Notes: generated by a model from the letters alone, not told the origin. A DNA stretch of 61,825 bases from CAZKXX01 sp964556705 (GCA_964556705.1 CAZKXX010000008.1:1-61825); one strand, 5' to 3'. Positions 16,852 through 25,156 are shown, counted from the first letter of the stretch. Translations and numbers: made by a program.

Positions 16852-17832
16852 GTGAAGGTCCGCGTTGCGGTCATCGGAGTCGGGGAACACGGCCGGAACC
16901 ACGCGCGCAACCTGCTCGAGGTGCCGGGCGCGGAGCTGGTGGGCGTGTTCGACCAGCGGCGCGAGCGGGTGCGCGACGTGGCGCAAGAACTCGGCGTTCG
17001 CGCGTTCGAGAGTCTGGAGGAGGTGTTTGCCTCCGTCCAGGCGGTGAGCATCGTCATCCCGACGACCGACCACGCCGCTGTGGCGCGACAGGCTCTGGAG
17101 CGTGGCGTGGACGTGCTGGTTGAAAAACCCATTACTCGGACGGTTGAAGAGGCCGACGGACTCATTGCGCTTGCCGAAGCGAAGGGGCGGATTCTCCAGG
17201 TCGGTCATCTCGAGCGCTTCAATCCCGGAGTCCAGGCGGCGAAAGCGATCACGCGCCAGCCGCTGTTCTTCGAGGTGCATCGGCTGGGAGTCTTCAGTCC
17301 GCGAAGCCTCGACGTGGACGTGGTCTTTGATCTGATGATTCACGACCTCGATCTCGTGCTCTGGCTGACCGCCTCGCGGGTCGCCGATGTGCGCGCCGTG
17401 GGGCTGCCCGTGCTTTCAGACAAAGTGGATATTGCGAATGCGCGCGTAGAGTTCGACAATGGGACAGTGGCGAATTTCACCGCCAGCCGCGTGAGCACCG
17501 AGCGCGTGCGCAAGTTCCGATACTTCCAGCCCCACGAGTACATCTCCATCGACTTCACGCGGCGGGACGCGCTGGCTTTGAGCGTTCAGGCGGACGGCGG
17601 GATGCCGCGCATCGCGTTCCGTAAGCTGGAGATCGGGACGGGAGACTCGCTGCGCGCCGAGCTCGAAGCGTTTGTCGAGTGTGTGAAGACGCGACAGCCG
17701 CCGCTGGTCGGCGGGCGGGAAGGCCGCGCGGCGCTGGCCCTGGCCGAGCGCGTCATGAGTTGCATCGAACAACATGCGGCCCTGGTCGGCGTTCCGCTCT
17801 CCCGACCGGCCGGGCAAAGCGGCGAATCGTAG
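16852..17832 (+). CDS. Gfo/Idh/MocA oxidoreductase, GnnA candidate
   Basis: 326 residues from GTG 16852, two bases after the lpxI stop. The NAD(P) domain has RVAVIGVGEHGRNHARNLLE and VDVLVEKPITRTVEEADGLI; the second domain has SLDVDVVFDLMIHDLDLVLW, with the Asp-x3-His helix of the family. Its fixed position in a lipid A operon suggests a UDP-sugar substrate. GnnA, the UDP-GlcNAc 3-dehydrogenase of Acidithiobacillus and Leptospira, is a Gfo/Idh protein of this length encoded beside lpxA; its partner aminotransferase GnnB is not found here. The GnnA assignment is an inference from context; the family assignment is firm. Confidence 0.8.
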   Translation: MKVRVAVIGVGEHGRNHARNLLEVPGAELVGVFDQRRERVRDVAQELGVRAFESLEEVFASVQAVSIVIPTTDHAAVARQALERGVDVLVEKPITRTVEEADGLIALAEAKGRILQVGHLERFNPGVQAAKAITRQPLFFEVHRLGVFSPRSLDVDVVFDLMIHDLDLVLWLTASRVADVRAVGLPVLSDKVDIANARVEFDNGTVANFTASRVSTERVRKFRYFQPHEYISIDFTRRDALALSVQADGGMPRIAFRKLEIGTGDSLRAELEAFVECVKTRQPPLVGGREGRAALALAERVMSCIEQHAALVGVPLSRPAGQSGES

Positions 17833-17876
17833 TCGCCGGGCAGGACCCGCGGGCCGGAACCACGGCCCGGAGACCC

Positions 17877-18881
17877 ATGGTGAATCGCGAGCCCGAAATC
17901 CATCTGCTTCTGGAAATCGAGACGGAAGCCGCACGTTGGCGCCGCCGCACGATGTTCCTGCTCTCCGTGGTGCTGCACGGGCTTCTGGCGCTTCTGATCC
18001 TGGTCTCCCCGGACCTGTTCCGGCGCGGCGCTGAGATGATGGGCATCGACCTCGTTCCGGCGCCCGAACGCGAGCACACTTTGCTCTGGATTCCGCCCGA
18101 AGTGCTGCGTTCCCTGCGGGAACCTGAGGAGCCGCCGGAAGACCCGCGCATCCTTTCGGACCGCGACCGTCGCGCGCAGGGACGCGCGCCGCTCATCGAT
18201 CCCTTCGGCGACCGCCAGGCGTTCTCGCCGGGAACGAGCCCGCTTCCGGAAATAGCCGGCGGGGCGCCGCCGGTGCCCCCTCCCCTGGGAAGTCCTCCGG
18301 CGGGCGCGCCAGCGGTTCCGCCTCCGCCAGCAAAGGAAGAGCCGAGAGAGCAAGCTCAGCTCCGTCTTGAAGATGTTCCCAGACCGGGTTCGGGTGATTC
18401 CCGCCTCCAGTTGCCGCTGGCGACTCCGGGCGACGCGATTCGGCAGTCGCTCGAAGCCGCGGCGCGCGGACGCGCCACGGGGCCCGCGGAAGGCCCGGGA
18501 GATGGCGCCGCGCAATTCCGCAATTTCAATCCCAACTTTTCGACCGAAGCCCCGACCATCCTTTCCGACACGCGTGGAGTGGACTTTGGACCTTATCTGG
18601 CGCGCGTGGTCTGGGCGGTCCGGCGAAACTGGTACAGCATGATTCCCGTCTCCGCGCGGTTGGGCCAGAAAGGCCGGGTGGCCATCGTGTTCGAAATTCG
18701 CCGCGACGGGTCGGTCCCCGAGCTGCGGCTGGTGGCCTCCTCGGGCTCCGAGCCGCTTGACCGCGCCGCACTTGCCTCCATTCGGGCCTCGAATCCTTTC
18801 CCGCCGCTGCCGGATGAATTCACAGGGCCCAATCTGGTGTTGCAGTTCATCTTTCTTTACAACATGGGGTACTCTCCTTGA
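17877..18881 (+). CDS. TonB family energy-transducing protein
   Basis: 334 residues from ATG 17877 (GGAG six bases upstream). A short basic N-terminus is followed by one transmembrane helix (MFLLSVVLHGLLALLILVSP, ~25-45), a long proline-rich periplasmic span (PPVPPPLGSPPAGAPAVPPP), and a C-terminal TonB/TolA-like domain: VVWAVRRNWYSMIPVSA, GRVAIVFEIRRDGSVPELRL, SSGSEPLDRAALASIRASNP. It couples proton motive force via ExbB/ExbD to outer-membrane transport or protein interactions; no exbBD is near. It starts 44 bp after the oxidoreductase and may be part of the lpx transcript. Confidence 0.85.
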   Translation: MVNREPEIHLLLEIETEAARWRRRTMFLLSVVLHGLLALLILVSPDLFRRGAEMMGIDLVPAPEREHTLLWIPPEVLRSLREPEEPPEDPRILSDRDRRAQGRAPLIDPFGDRQAFSPGTSPLPEIAGGAPPVPPPLGSPPAGAPAVPPPPAKEEPREQAQLRLEDVPRPGSGDSRLQLPLATPGDAIRQSLEAAARGRATGPAEGPGDGAAQFRNFNPNFSTEAPTILSDTRGVDFGPYLARVVWAVRRNWYSMIPVSARLGQKGRVAIVFEIRRDGSVPELRLVASSGSEPLDRAALASIRASNPFPPLPDEFTGPNLVLQFIFLYNMGYSP

Positions 18882-18906
18882 TGGCGGCGTGGGCGTCGTT
18901 TAGATT
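18878..18906 (+). promoter_or_regulatory. Weak promoter candidate upstream of miaA
   Basis: TTGATG, 17 bp, TAGATT, overlapping the TonB stop codon; a better -10 match TAGAAT (18906-18911) overlaps it but with poor spacing. It would drive the micro-ORF, miaA, hfq and hflX. Confidence 0.3.
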
Positions 18907-19025
18907 AGAATCGTGGAGGGAGAGGGGTGAGGCGGCTCGCGCGGCGAAAGTGCCGGAGCGGATTCGAAGTCACGCCACGTCAGGCCTCCCCCACATTTTG
19001 AGAAGCTTGGCGCCATTCCGAAATC

Positions 19026-19133
19026 ATGCGGTCCCCGTCACGGGCCCAACTCCTCGGATCCTTTCTGCTGCTTGCGCTGATCCTGGGCTGGCTGCTGGTG
19101 AAGTACGCTCGGCTGATCGAATGGAGCCGCTGA
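19026..19133 (+). CDS. 35-residue membrane micro-ORF overlapping miaA
   Basis: MRSPSRAQLLG then one hydrophobic helix (SFLLLALILGWLLVKYARLI) and EWSR, stop. Its TGA (19131-19133) lies 13 nt into miaA, whose ATG is at 19121, so it would couple translation of miaA. The positive-inside N-terminus and single helix look like a small membrane protein, but there is no strong ribosome-binding site. It could instead be a leader peptide or chance. I do not recognise it. Confidence 0.4.
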   Translation: MRSPSRAQLLGSFLLLALILGWLLVKYARLIEWSR

Positions 19134-20107
19134 AGGCTGACCAGCCGCTGGTCGTCGTCGTCGGCCCGACGGCGGCGGGCAAATCGGCGCTGGCGATCTT
19201 CCTGGCCGAAAGGCTGGGGGGAGAGGTTATCGGGTGCGACTCGGTGCAAGTCTATCGAGGCTTCGACGTCGGCTCGGGAAAAATCCCGCCCTCGGAGCGG
19301 CGCGGTATTCCGCATCATCTCCTCGACGTCGCAGAACCCGCGGAGACGTTTACGGCGGGAGAATACCGCCGGCGGGCGCTGCCGGTACTGGAGGATGTTC
19401 GCCGGCGCGCGAGGTTGCCGATCCTCGTGGGAGGCACGGGGCTTTATCTGCGCGCGCTGCTGGAGGGATTATTTGAGGGCCCGGAGCGTTCGCCCGAGCT
19501 TCGCGCGCGGTTGCGGCGAATGGCCGAGCGGCGCGGGCGGGAGTTCCCGCACCGTCTCCTCTCGCGGCTCGACCCCGCCACGGCGGCGCGGGTGCATCCG
19601 CGCGATACGCAGAAAGTGATCCGCGCGTTGGAGATCTGTCTCCTCGCACGCCGGCCGATGTCCGAACAACTCTTGCAGGGGCAGGAGGGGTTGAAAGGAT
19701 TCCGGGCGCTGAAGGTGGGGTTGCAGCCGCCGCGGGAGGAGCTGGCGAAGCGAATCAACGCGCGGGTCGAGCGGATGTTCGCCGAAGGCCTGATCGAGGA
19801 AGCGCGCGCCGCGCTTGAGACGTCGCGTGGCGCGTCGGCTGCGGCGCTCGGCGCGCTCGGCTACAAACAGGCCTGCGCCGTGCTGCGCGGAGAACTGAGC
19901 CGTGCGGAGGCGGTCCGGGAGGCGCAGACGGCGACACGCCAGTACGCCAAGCGGCAGATGACGTGGTTTCGTCGCGAGCCCGGCGTCACCTGGTTTGAAG
20001 GTTTCGGCGATGATCCGGCCGTGCAGGCGGAAGTTTTCGCCTGGCTCAGCCGTCTCTTGCCGATGGAAAGGAGCCTTGCTCCCGGCGACCGGCAACAGGG
20101 TCGCTGA
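19121..20107 (+). CDS. miaA: tRNA dimethylallyltransferase
   Basis: 328 residues from ATG 19121; an open frame extends upstream to 18878 but the family start is at MEPLKADQPLVVVVGPTAAG. P-loop GPTAAGKSALAIFLAERLGG, GCDSVQVYRGFDVGSGK, PHHLLDVAEPAETFTAGEYR, ILVGGTGLYLRALLEGLF and the terminal QYAKRQMTWFRRE are all present. It transfers the dimethylallyl group to A37 of tRNAs that read U-starting codons. The order miaA-hfq-hflX is conserved in many bacteria, and 53 bp separate it from the hfq ATG at 20161. Confidence 0.95.
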   Translation: MEPLKADQPLVVVVGPTAAGKSALAIFLAERLGGEVIGCDSVQVYRGFDVGSGKIPPSERRGIPHHLLDVAEPAETFTAGEYRRRALPVLEDVRRRARLPILVGGTGLYLRALLEGLFEGPERSPELRARLRRMAERRGREFPHRLLSRLDPATAARVHPRDTQKVIRALEICLLARRPMSEQLLQGQEGLKGFRALKVGLQPPREELAKRINARVERMFAEGLIEEARAALETSRGASAAALGALGYKQACAVLRGELSRAEAVREAQTATRQYAKRQMTWFRREPGVTWFEGFGDDPAVQAEVFAWLSRLLPMERSLAPGDRQQGR

Positions 20108-20160
20108 CTTTTTCTGGAGCTGAGTCCATGATTACTCCCCAACCAAGAAAAAAGGAAAAT

Positions 20161-20418
20161 ATGGAGAAGCCCTCGCAGAACATTCAGGATGGCTTTCTGA
20201 ACGGCGCCCGCAAGGAGCGGGTTCCGGTGACGATTTATCTTGTCAGCGGCGTCAAGCTGACCGGACGAATCCGCAGCTTTGATAAGTACTCACTGGTCCT
20301 GGAGAGTAATAGCCAGGAACAGCTCATTTTCAAACACGCGATTTCGACCGTGGTCCTGCCGCGGTCGGCCGCGGCGGCTGCTCCCGCCGCGCCCGCGGCT
20401 GCGCCCGCGGAGGGGTAA
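20161..20418 (+). CDS. hfq: RNA chaperone Hfq
   Basis: 85 residues from ATG 20161 (AAAGGA just upstream), giving the family start MEKPSQNIQDGFLNGARKER. An ATG at 20128 with GGAG at good spacing is a real alternative that would add 11 residues. Sm1 (VTIYLVSGVKLTGRIRSFDK) and Sm2 (FKHAISTVVLP) are intact, including the KHAIST block. The C-terminal tail is very short and alanine-rich (SAAAAAPAAPAAAPAEG), unlike the acidic tail of enterobacterial Hfq. It mediates sRNA-mRNA pairing as a hexamer. Confidence 0.94.
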   Translation: MEKPSQNIQDGFLNGARKERVPVTIYLVSGVKLTGRIRSFDKYSLVLESNSQEQLIFKHAISTVVLPRSAAAAAPAAPAAAPAEG

Positions 20419-20458
20419 GCTTATTCGCCGGCCGCAAGTCCTGGAGAAGAGTTTCCTG

Positions 20459-21727
20459 GTGGGCTGGATGCGGTCGTCAGCCCGCCGCAGCGCGTCTGTG
20501 TCCGGCACAGGTCCGGACGAAGAAGCGCTCGGTGAACTCTCCGAACTGGCTCGCAGCGCCGGGGCCGAAATAGTCGGCGCGACGCTGCAGCGCTCCCCGG
20601 AGCCGGATCCCGCCACCCTGATCGGGCGTGGTAAAGTGGAAGCGGTGCGCGCCGAATCGCGCGCCGCCGGCGCCGACGTCATCATTTTCGACCACGACCT
20701 TTCGCCTACCCAGCTTCGAAACCTCGAGCAGGGACTCGACCGGAAGGTGATTGACCGCACGCAGCTGATCCTGGATATCTTCGCGCGGCGCGCCCGGACG
20801 CGGGAAGGCCAGCTCCAGGTGGAACTCGCGCAACTGACCTACCTCCTGCCGCGGCTGGCGGGTCGTGGAACGCTGCTCTCGCGTCTCGGTGGCGGCATCG
20901 GGACACGTGGACCGGGCGAGCAGCAGCTCGAATTCGACCGCCGGCGCATTCGAGCGCGCATCCGCCGGCTCGAGCGGGGGATTGAGCGCGTGCGGTCGCA
21001 GCGGGCCCTGCATCGCGCCCGGCGCGAGGAGTTGCGCTTCCTCACCGTGGCCCTCGTCGGTTACACGAATGCCGGCAAATCCACCCTCTTCAATGCGCTC
21101 ACACGGGCCGAAGTCCCCACGTCCTCGCGCATGTTTGCCACGCTCGACCCCACCGTGCGCGCCCTGCCGCTTGAATCCAAGCGGCCTGCGCTCCTTTCCG
21201 ATACGGTGGGGTTCATCCGCAAGCTCCCTCCGCACCTCGTGGCCGCGTTCCGCGCCACACTGGAAGAACTCCAGGACGCTGCGCTTCTTTTGAACGTCAC
21301 CGATGCCTCGCACCCCGAGCACGCCGAACAGGACTCCGCCGTGGAAGGCCTTCTTGACGAGCTGGGCGTTGCGGCGACGCCGCGCCTGCACGTCTGGAAC
21401 AAGGTGGATTTGCTCGATGGCGCGGCCCGAAAGCGACTTCCCGAAAGTCCCGGCGATGTCTTCGTTTCCGCCCTCACCGGCGAAGGTCTGGACGAGTTGC
21501 GAAAGAGAATCGACTCCATCCTGGGTGACGACCCGGTCGTGGAAGCCGAATTTGAGCTTCTCTCTACCGATGGCGGCCGGCTGGCAATGCTCCATCGTCT
21601 GGCGAGTGTCCTGTCGACACGTTTTGAAGACAATCGCGTCCGAGTGCGCGCGCGGCTGCGCGCTTCGCTCCAGCAGCGGCTGGGGCTGGTCCCAACCGGC
21701 CGGTCGGAAACCCCACCAAGCCAGTAA
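20459..21727 (+). CDS. hflX: Ribosome-associated GTPase HflX
   Basis: 422 residues from GTG 20459, with GGAGAAG upstream; homology (VLEKSFLVG) reaches slightly further upstream where no normal start exists, so the exact N-terminus is uncertain. The N-terminal HflX domain has GRGKVEAVRAES, FDHDLSPTQLRNLEQGL, VIDRTQLILDIFARRARTRE and GGGIGTRGPGEQQLE. The GTPase domain has G1 VGYTNAGKSTLFNALT, G3 LSDTVGFIRKLPPHLVAAFR and G4 VWNKVDLLD. It splits stalled or hibernating ribosomes. It closes the miaA-hfq-hflX unit. No terminator is obvious afterwards. Confidence 0.93.
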   Translation: MGWMRSSARRSASVSGTGPDEEALGELSELARSAGAEIVGATLQRSPEPDPATLIGRGKVEAVRAESRAAGADVIIFDHDLSPTQLRNLEQGLDRKVIDRTQLILDIFARRARTREGQLQVELAQLTYLLPRLAGRGTLLSRLGGGIGTRGPGEQQLEFDRRRIRARIRRLERGIERVRSQRALHRARREELRFLTVALVGYTNAGKSTLFNALTRAEVPTSSRMFATLDPTVRALPLESKRPALLSDTVGFIRKLPPHLVAAFRATLEELQDAALLLNVTDASHPEHAEQDSAVEGLLDELGVAATPRLHVWNKVDLLDGAARKRLPESPGDVFVSALTGEGLDELRKRIDSILGDDPVVEAEFELLSTDGGRLAMLHRLASVLSTRFEDNRVRVRARLRASLQQRLGLVPTGRSETPPSQ

Positions 21728-22104
21728 GACCGCCCTCTTTCCGCTTGTGGAAAAGCGTGTGGAAAAGGTTTGGTGCGGCTTTGCGGCTCGAAAACCGCCG
21801 AAATGCGCGAAAAAGGCCGCGGCAAGGAGACGGCGTCTTCAACCCGTTGATATGACGAGGCTTATCCTGGCACCCGCGCTTTCCCGCAAAATCGGCGCCT
21901 TTTTGAGAGAGGCTCGGAGGCTGGTCTGCATGGTGCGAAAGTTTTGCACAATATTGAGGCAGACCGGGGTGCCTCCGCGTAGCCCGTTCGATGCTGAAAA
22001 GCCGCAAAAAGTCAGGATACTTTAAGCCTAGCCTCTCCGCATAGTCACTGGAGTGTTGCGCCGGTTGAGAAGATCCGGAGCCTCACGGAGGCCGCCGCCG
22101 GGGT
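21728..22104. other. Gene-poor spacer after hflX
   Basis: About 380 bp without a supported gene. A tandem GTGGAAAAG pair lies near 21748-21770 and base composition is slightly less GC-rich than the flanks. I see no hairpin with a U-tract and no structured RNA that I recognise. Confidence 0.5.
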
Positions 22105-22133
22105 TTGACAGTGGCCGGGTGCGGCGCTATAGT
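22105..22133 (+). promoter_or_regulatory. Strong sigma70-type promoter of pgsA
   Basis: A perfect TTGACA, exactly 17 bp, then TATAGT. The start site would be near 22140, giving a 92-nt leader to the pgsA ATG at 22232. Confidence 0.75.
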
Positions 22134-22157
22134 GCGCCTGAGCGTCGGAACTACACA

Positions 22158-22186
22158 CCGCTCTCCGCGCCTGGCCCGCGGAGCGG
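22158..22186 (+). promoter_or_regulatory. Hairpin in the pgsA leader
   Basis: CCGCTC pairs with GAGCGG and CGCG with CGCG, around a 2-nt bulge and a 7-nt loop. It lies in the predicted 5' UTR; a role in mRNA stability or control is possible but not shown. Confidence 0.4.
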
Positions 22187-22231
22187 CTGCACGTTTCCCT
22201 TCGAGCGCTCACCCCTGAAGGTCGAAAGCGC

Positions 22232-22846
22232 ATGAATCTCCCCCTTTCGCTCACGCTGCTGCGGATTTTTTTCGTGCCTCTGCTGGTGGCGTTGTTATTC
22301 ACCAAGGGACAGCACATGGATTTGTGGGCGGTGGGCGTGTTTCTCGCGGCCGCCGTAACCGATCTGCTCGACGGCTATCTGGCGCGAAAGCGCGGCCAGA
22401 TCACGACGCTCGGAATTCTCCTGGACCCCATCGCCGACAAGCTGCTGATTTCTGCCGCGCTCATTTCGCTGGTCGAGCTCGGCCTCGCGCCCGCGTGGAT
22501 GGTGGTCATCGTCGTGGGGAGGGAATTCGCTGTGACAGGCCTGCGGGCGGTGGCTTCAGCAGAGGGTTACACGCTTCAGGCTTCGGACCTGGGGAAGACC
22601 AAGATGCTGCTGGAGGTCCTTGCCGTCACCGCCCTGGTTCTCCAGCAGCGTTTTCCCGTCATCCAGCCGCTCGGAGAACTCCTGCTCTGGCTGGTGGTTG
22701 TGTTCGCGCTGGCTTCCGCGGGGCAGTACTTCTGGAGTTTCTGGCGCAAGCTCGACGCGCGGGTCAAGCACCGCGAGCGGGAGTCGCTCGGCCTGCTGGA
22801 ACTCGGAGAGAGGAAAGAGGAAGAGAAGGATGTTGCCGCTCGATGA
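22232..22846 (+). CDS. pgsA: CDP-diacylglycerol-glycerol-3-phosphate 3-phosphatidyltransferase
   Basis: 204 residues, with 4-5 transmembrane helices. The CDP-alcohol phosphotransferase signature D-G-x2-A-R-x8-G-x3-D-x3-D is complete in DLLDGYLARKRGQITT then LGILLDPIADK. The N-terminal NLPLSLTLLRIFFVPLLVAL is typical of PgsA. It makes phosphatidylglycerolphosphate in the inner membrane. The C-terminus has a charged extension (RKLDARVKHRERESLGLLEL...). Its last 17 bases overlap the start of the AMMECR1 gene, so the two are co-translated. Confidence 0.92.
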   Translation: MNLPLSLTLLRIFFVPLLVALLFTKGQHMDLWAVGVFLAAAVTDLLDGYLARKRGQITTLGILLDPIADKLLISAALISLVELGLAPAWMVVIVVGREFAVTGLRAVASAEGYTLQASDLGKTKMLLEVLAVTALVLQQRFPVIQPLGELLLWLVVVFALASAGQYFWSFWRKLDARVKHRERESLGLLELGERKEEEKDVAAR

Positions 22847-23402
22847 GGAGGACCAGCGGCGGCTGCTGCGCATCGCGCGCGAAGCCGTGGAGGCCGCGGT
22901 CCGGCACGGGGATATGCCAGCGGCGGCTCAGACCGGGCGGCTCGCGGAACCGTGCGGCGCCTTCGTAACGTTGAAGAAGCACGGCCGGTTGCGCGGCTGC
23001 ATCGGCTACGTGGAACCTCACAAGCCGCTTTTTCAGACCGTGCGCGAGTGCGCCGCGGCGGCGGCGCTGCACGACCCGCGCTTCGACCCCGTCGCGCCGG
23101 AGGAACTCGGCCAGCTTCGCATCGAAGTCTCCGTGCTTTCGCCTCTTGCGGATACGCCGCCCGACGAGGTCGAGGTCGGCAGGCACGGGCTTCTCATTTC
23201 GATGGGCCCGCTGCGCGGCCTGCTCCTTCCTCAGGTTCCCGTCGAGTGGCATTGGGACCGGGAACGATTTCTCGAGGAGACCTCTCTGAAGGCCGGCCTT
23301 TCCCCGGACGCCTGGAAGCACGGCGCAAGAATCCAGACCTTTACGGCGCAGATCTTCAGAGAGAATTCTGACCAGCAGCGCTCGTCCCACCACGCGGCCT
23401 GA
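22830..23402 (+). CDS. AMMECR1 family protein (AmmeMemoRadiSam protein A)
   Basis: 190 residues from ATG 22830. The AMMECR1 hallmark LRGCIGYVEPHKPLFQTV is at ~60-77, with LHDPRFDPVAPEELGQLRIE, SVLSPLADTPPDEVEVGRHG and GLLLPQVPVEWHWDRERFLE. In bacteria the domain is one part of the AmmeMemoRadiSam set (with a Memo-like protein and a radical SAM protein), whose reaction is unknown to me. Here it is only coupled to pgsA. The overlap with pgsA supports co-expression. Function not assigned. Confidence 0.85.
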   Translation: MLPLDEEDQRRLLRIAREAVEAAVRHGDMPAAAQTGRLAEPCGAFVTLKKHGRLRGCIGYVEPHKPLFQTVRECAAAAALHDPRFDPVAPEELGQLRIEVSVLSPLADTPPDEVEVGRHGLLISMGPLRGLLLPQVPVEWHWDRERFLEETSLKAGLSPDAWKHGARIQTFTAQIFRENSDQQRSSHHAA

Positions 23403-23424
23403 GCCGGAAGCCGCCGGCGATCAG

Positions 23425-23490
23425 GCTTCAACCGCGCCAGCGCCCCGAGGCTCGAAGTACGGCCTCTCCTTGGGCGCTGGTGGTTGAAGG
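23425..23490. terminator. Stem-loop between convergent genes
   Basis: CTTCAACC and CCAGCGCC on the left pair with GGCGCTGG and GGTTGAAG on the right, with an inner GAGGC/GCCTC stem. It lies between the convergent AMMECR1 gene and the secreted-protein gene ending at 23518. It is a plausible bidirectional transcription barrier, though there is no U-tract. Confidence 0.5.
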
Positions 23491-23517
23491 CGGATTGCGG
23501 ATTCGGAAGACGTCCGC

Positions 23518-24354
23518 TTACTCGAGTTCGAGACCGTCCCCGAGCGAAATCTCCCGGATGCTGGAAATGACCTTGGCCGTCGAAGAGCGCTCGTAAGTGG
23601 TCAGGACAACGAGTTGGCCGAGCGTCTCGCGCGGCGTTTCCGGAAGGACGCGGAAGCCGCGCTCCATTCCTTCACGGAAAATCTTGAAAATGCGGAATCG
23701 CTGGCCGGGTCTCACCCCGTCCTCGGTACCCAGGTTGATGTGGACGATCTGCTCCTGTCCCGTGTACCCGGTATTTCGAGCCGTGGCCGTGATGGCGCCG
23801 AGCTGCTTGCCGTTGGGCAGTGAGAAGCGGTCCATCGGCGTCGGAACATACTGGGGAATCGGCCGCGCCTGAAACGGAATCACCAGGTCGTCCGGGTAGA
23901 TGGCGCTGCAGGAGAAAGTTACCTGAGCGATCGCGCCGTGAGGCGCGTTGCGCAAGACCTTCGCCACAGCCACGTCTTCATACCAGTGGCCGAGCGAGCG
24001 GATGGAACCGCCCTGCGCAGGGTACCACTTGACTCGCGCCAGTTCCTTCGCCGGGCGGACAATGCGGTATTCCGCTCCCACCTGGAAACTCCCCCCGGAC
24101 CGGCTGCGGAGGTAAACGTAACTGCCTTGCGCGAACTGATGGACCAGGCGGCGGAAGTCGTTGTCCGCACCGTCCACTACGTACTGGTCGTTCGAGATTT
24201 TTGTGCCCTGAATGAAGCCCGAGCACTCGATGTCCGTGCGTGTGGCGGCAGGGATGGCTTCGCCTTCCTGGGCGAAGACCGGCCGGGCGGAAAGAGCCAG
24301 GCCCAGCAGAGCCGAAAGAAACACTCCCACCAGTGAAAAGGCGGTTCGGTTCAC
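23518..24354 (-). CDS. Secreted protein with FlgT-C-like C-terminal region
   Basis: 278 residues from GTG 24354, chosen because AGGAGG sits seven bases upstream and the protein then starts directly with a signal peptide (NRTAFSLVGVFLSALLGLAL ... ARPVFAQ). The mature part has IECSGFIQGTKISNDQYVVD and GQRFRIFKIFREG, then ends VVLTTYERSSTAKVISSIRE and ISLGDGLELE. That last stretch resembles the FlgT C-terminal/'resistance to x, then GD-x-V' beta module in which secreted proteins export vary a property by ligand; the similarity is weak. I do not recognise a specific function. It has its own promoter (24436-24464) and a convergent partner downstream. Confidence 0.7.
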   Translation of the reverse strand: MNRTAFSLVGVFLSALLGLALSARPVFAQEGEAIPAATRTDIECSGFIQGTKISNDQYVVDGADNDFRRLVHQFAQGSYVYLRSRSGGSFQVGAEYRIVRPAKELARVKWYPAQGGSIRSLGHWYEDVAVAKVLRNAPHGAIAQVTFSCSAIYPDDLVIPFQARPIPQYVPTPMDRFSLPNGKQLGAITATARNTGYTGQEQIVHINLGTEDGVRPGQRFRIFKIFREGMERGFRVLPETPRETLGQLVVLTTYERSSTAKVISSIREISLGDGLELE

Positions 24355-24435
24355 AGATGTCCTCCTGTCAATCCAGGACTGGCGCGGGCCCACCGGGGCG
24401 GGCAAGCGACGGCGCGACCCCCCTCATCGCCGCTA

Positions 24436-24464
24436 AGCCTAGAGAAATCAACGGCGAAAGTCAA
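24436..24464 (-). promoter_or_regulatory. Sigma70-type promoter of the secreted protein gene
   Basis: On the minus strand TTGACT, 17 bp, TAGGCT. The -35 region reads CTTGACTTTCGC, identical over 12 bases with the promoter at 29049. It gives a leader of about 75 nt. Confidence 0.6.
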
Positions 24465-24558
24465 GCGAAAGGACAGGAAAAAGCCCCTTTCCCCGACTAT
24501 CTCCAACACACACGATAGGTTGTGGAGAAAGCTCGCGCCGACCACCATTTGTGCGGTT

Positions 24559-24600
24559 CGGAAGGCGCGGGACGGCCTGGACCGTCCCGCGCGCTTTCCG
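24559..24600. terminator. Long GC-rich inverted repeat downstream of CHRD gene
   Basis: CGGAAGGCGCGGGACGG and CCGTCCCGCGCGCTTTCCG arms around a 6-nt loop, 35 bp past the CHRD stop. A strong hairpin suited to mRNA 3'-end formation on the minus strand; no U-tract follows. Confidence 0.55.
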
Positions 24601-24634
24601 AATCAAGGCAAGGGGCTAACGCCAGCAGCCCCCA

Positions 24635-25156
24635 TTAGTCCGGGTTGTTTTCGGCGTCGGTTTGGATTTGCCCGCGGATTTCCCCGCCCGGGAAGGTCAC
24701 CGTATGGACATTCGCGTAGGTGTTTCCGCTGCGCAGGGCTCGCAGAAACTCCGCAAACTCTCCCGCGGAGATACCCTGGCCGCCGGGGCCGATGACGTCG
24801 GCGGCCTCAACCGTGCCCGTCACCGTGCCCCCAGTGGGCGGGCAGTCGGGCTTCCCTCCGCCTCCGCAGAGGAACACAATGATGCCGCCGTTGACCCCGC
24901 GCTGCCCGAGGTGGATGTGGGCCATAAACGCGTTGGATTCCACGCCTGAGTAACTGAGCCGATAGTCCGCCGCCGTGTCGTGACGGTTGATGCGGATTTC
25001 CAGCTCTCCGCTGCCGGTGGTCGAAATCGAGGGCACTTCCTGGAATCCCGTCAGGCGCGCTCGAAGCACCTGGCGATTGTCGGCTTGTGTTGTGGCGACC
25101 ACCACGGTCAGGAGGATGATCGCGGAGAGGACGGTGAAAAGGGTCCGGTTCTTCAT
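24635..25156 (-). CDS. Secreted CHRD domain protein
   Basis: 173 residues from ATG 25156 (AGGAGG six bases upstream). Signal peptide MKNRTLFTVLSAIILLTVVV-ATTQADN, then a single CHRD domain: LRARLTGFQEVPSISTTGSG, FMAHIHLGQRGVNGGIIVFL (the conserved AHIH-G), GFAEFLRALRSGNTYANVHT-like end with FPGGEIRGQI. CHRD domains were named from chordin and are common in secreted acidobacterial and actinobacterial proteins; their ligand is unknown. The gap 25157-25323 upstream has an 8-bp inverted repeat (CGACTCGG/CCGAGTCG, 25221-25266) and no gene. Confidence 0.85.
   Translation of the reverse strand: MKNRTLFTVLSAIILLTVVVATTQADNRQVLRARLTGFQEVPSISTTGSGELEIRINRHDTAADYRLSYSGVESNAFMAHIHLGQRGVNGGIIVFLCGGGGKPDCPPTGGTVTGTVEAADVIGPGGQGISAGEFAEFLRALRSGNTYANVHTVTFPGGEIRGQIQTDAENNPD

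Noticed and set aside
21303..22025. Plus-strand open frame overlapping and following hflX
   Set aside because: Starts inside hflX in another frame, with no family features or ribosome-binding site.
21728..22104. Structured non-coding RNA in the hflX-pgsA gap
   Set aside because: Some repeats and local pairing but no recognisable 6S, tmRNA, RNase P or SRP core elements.
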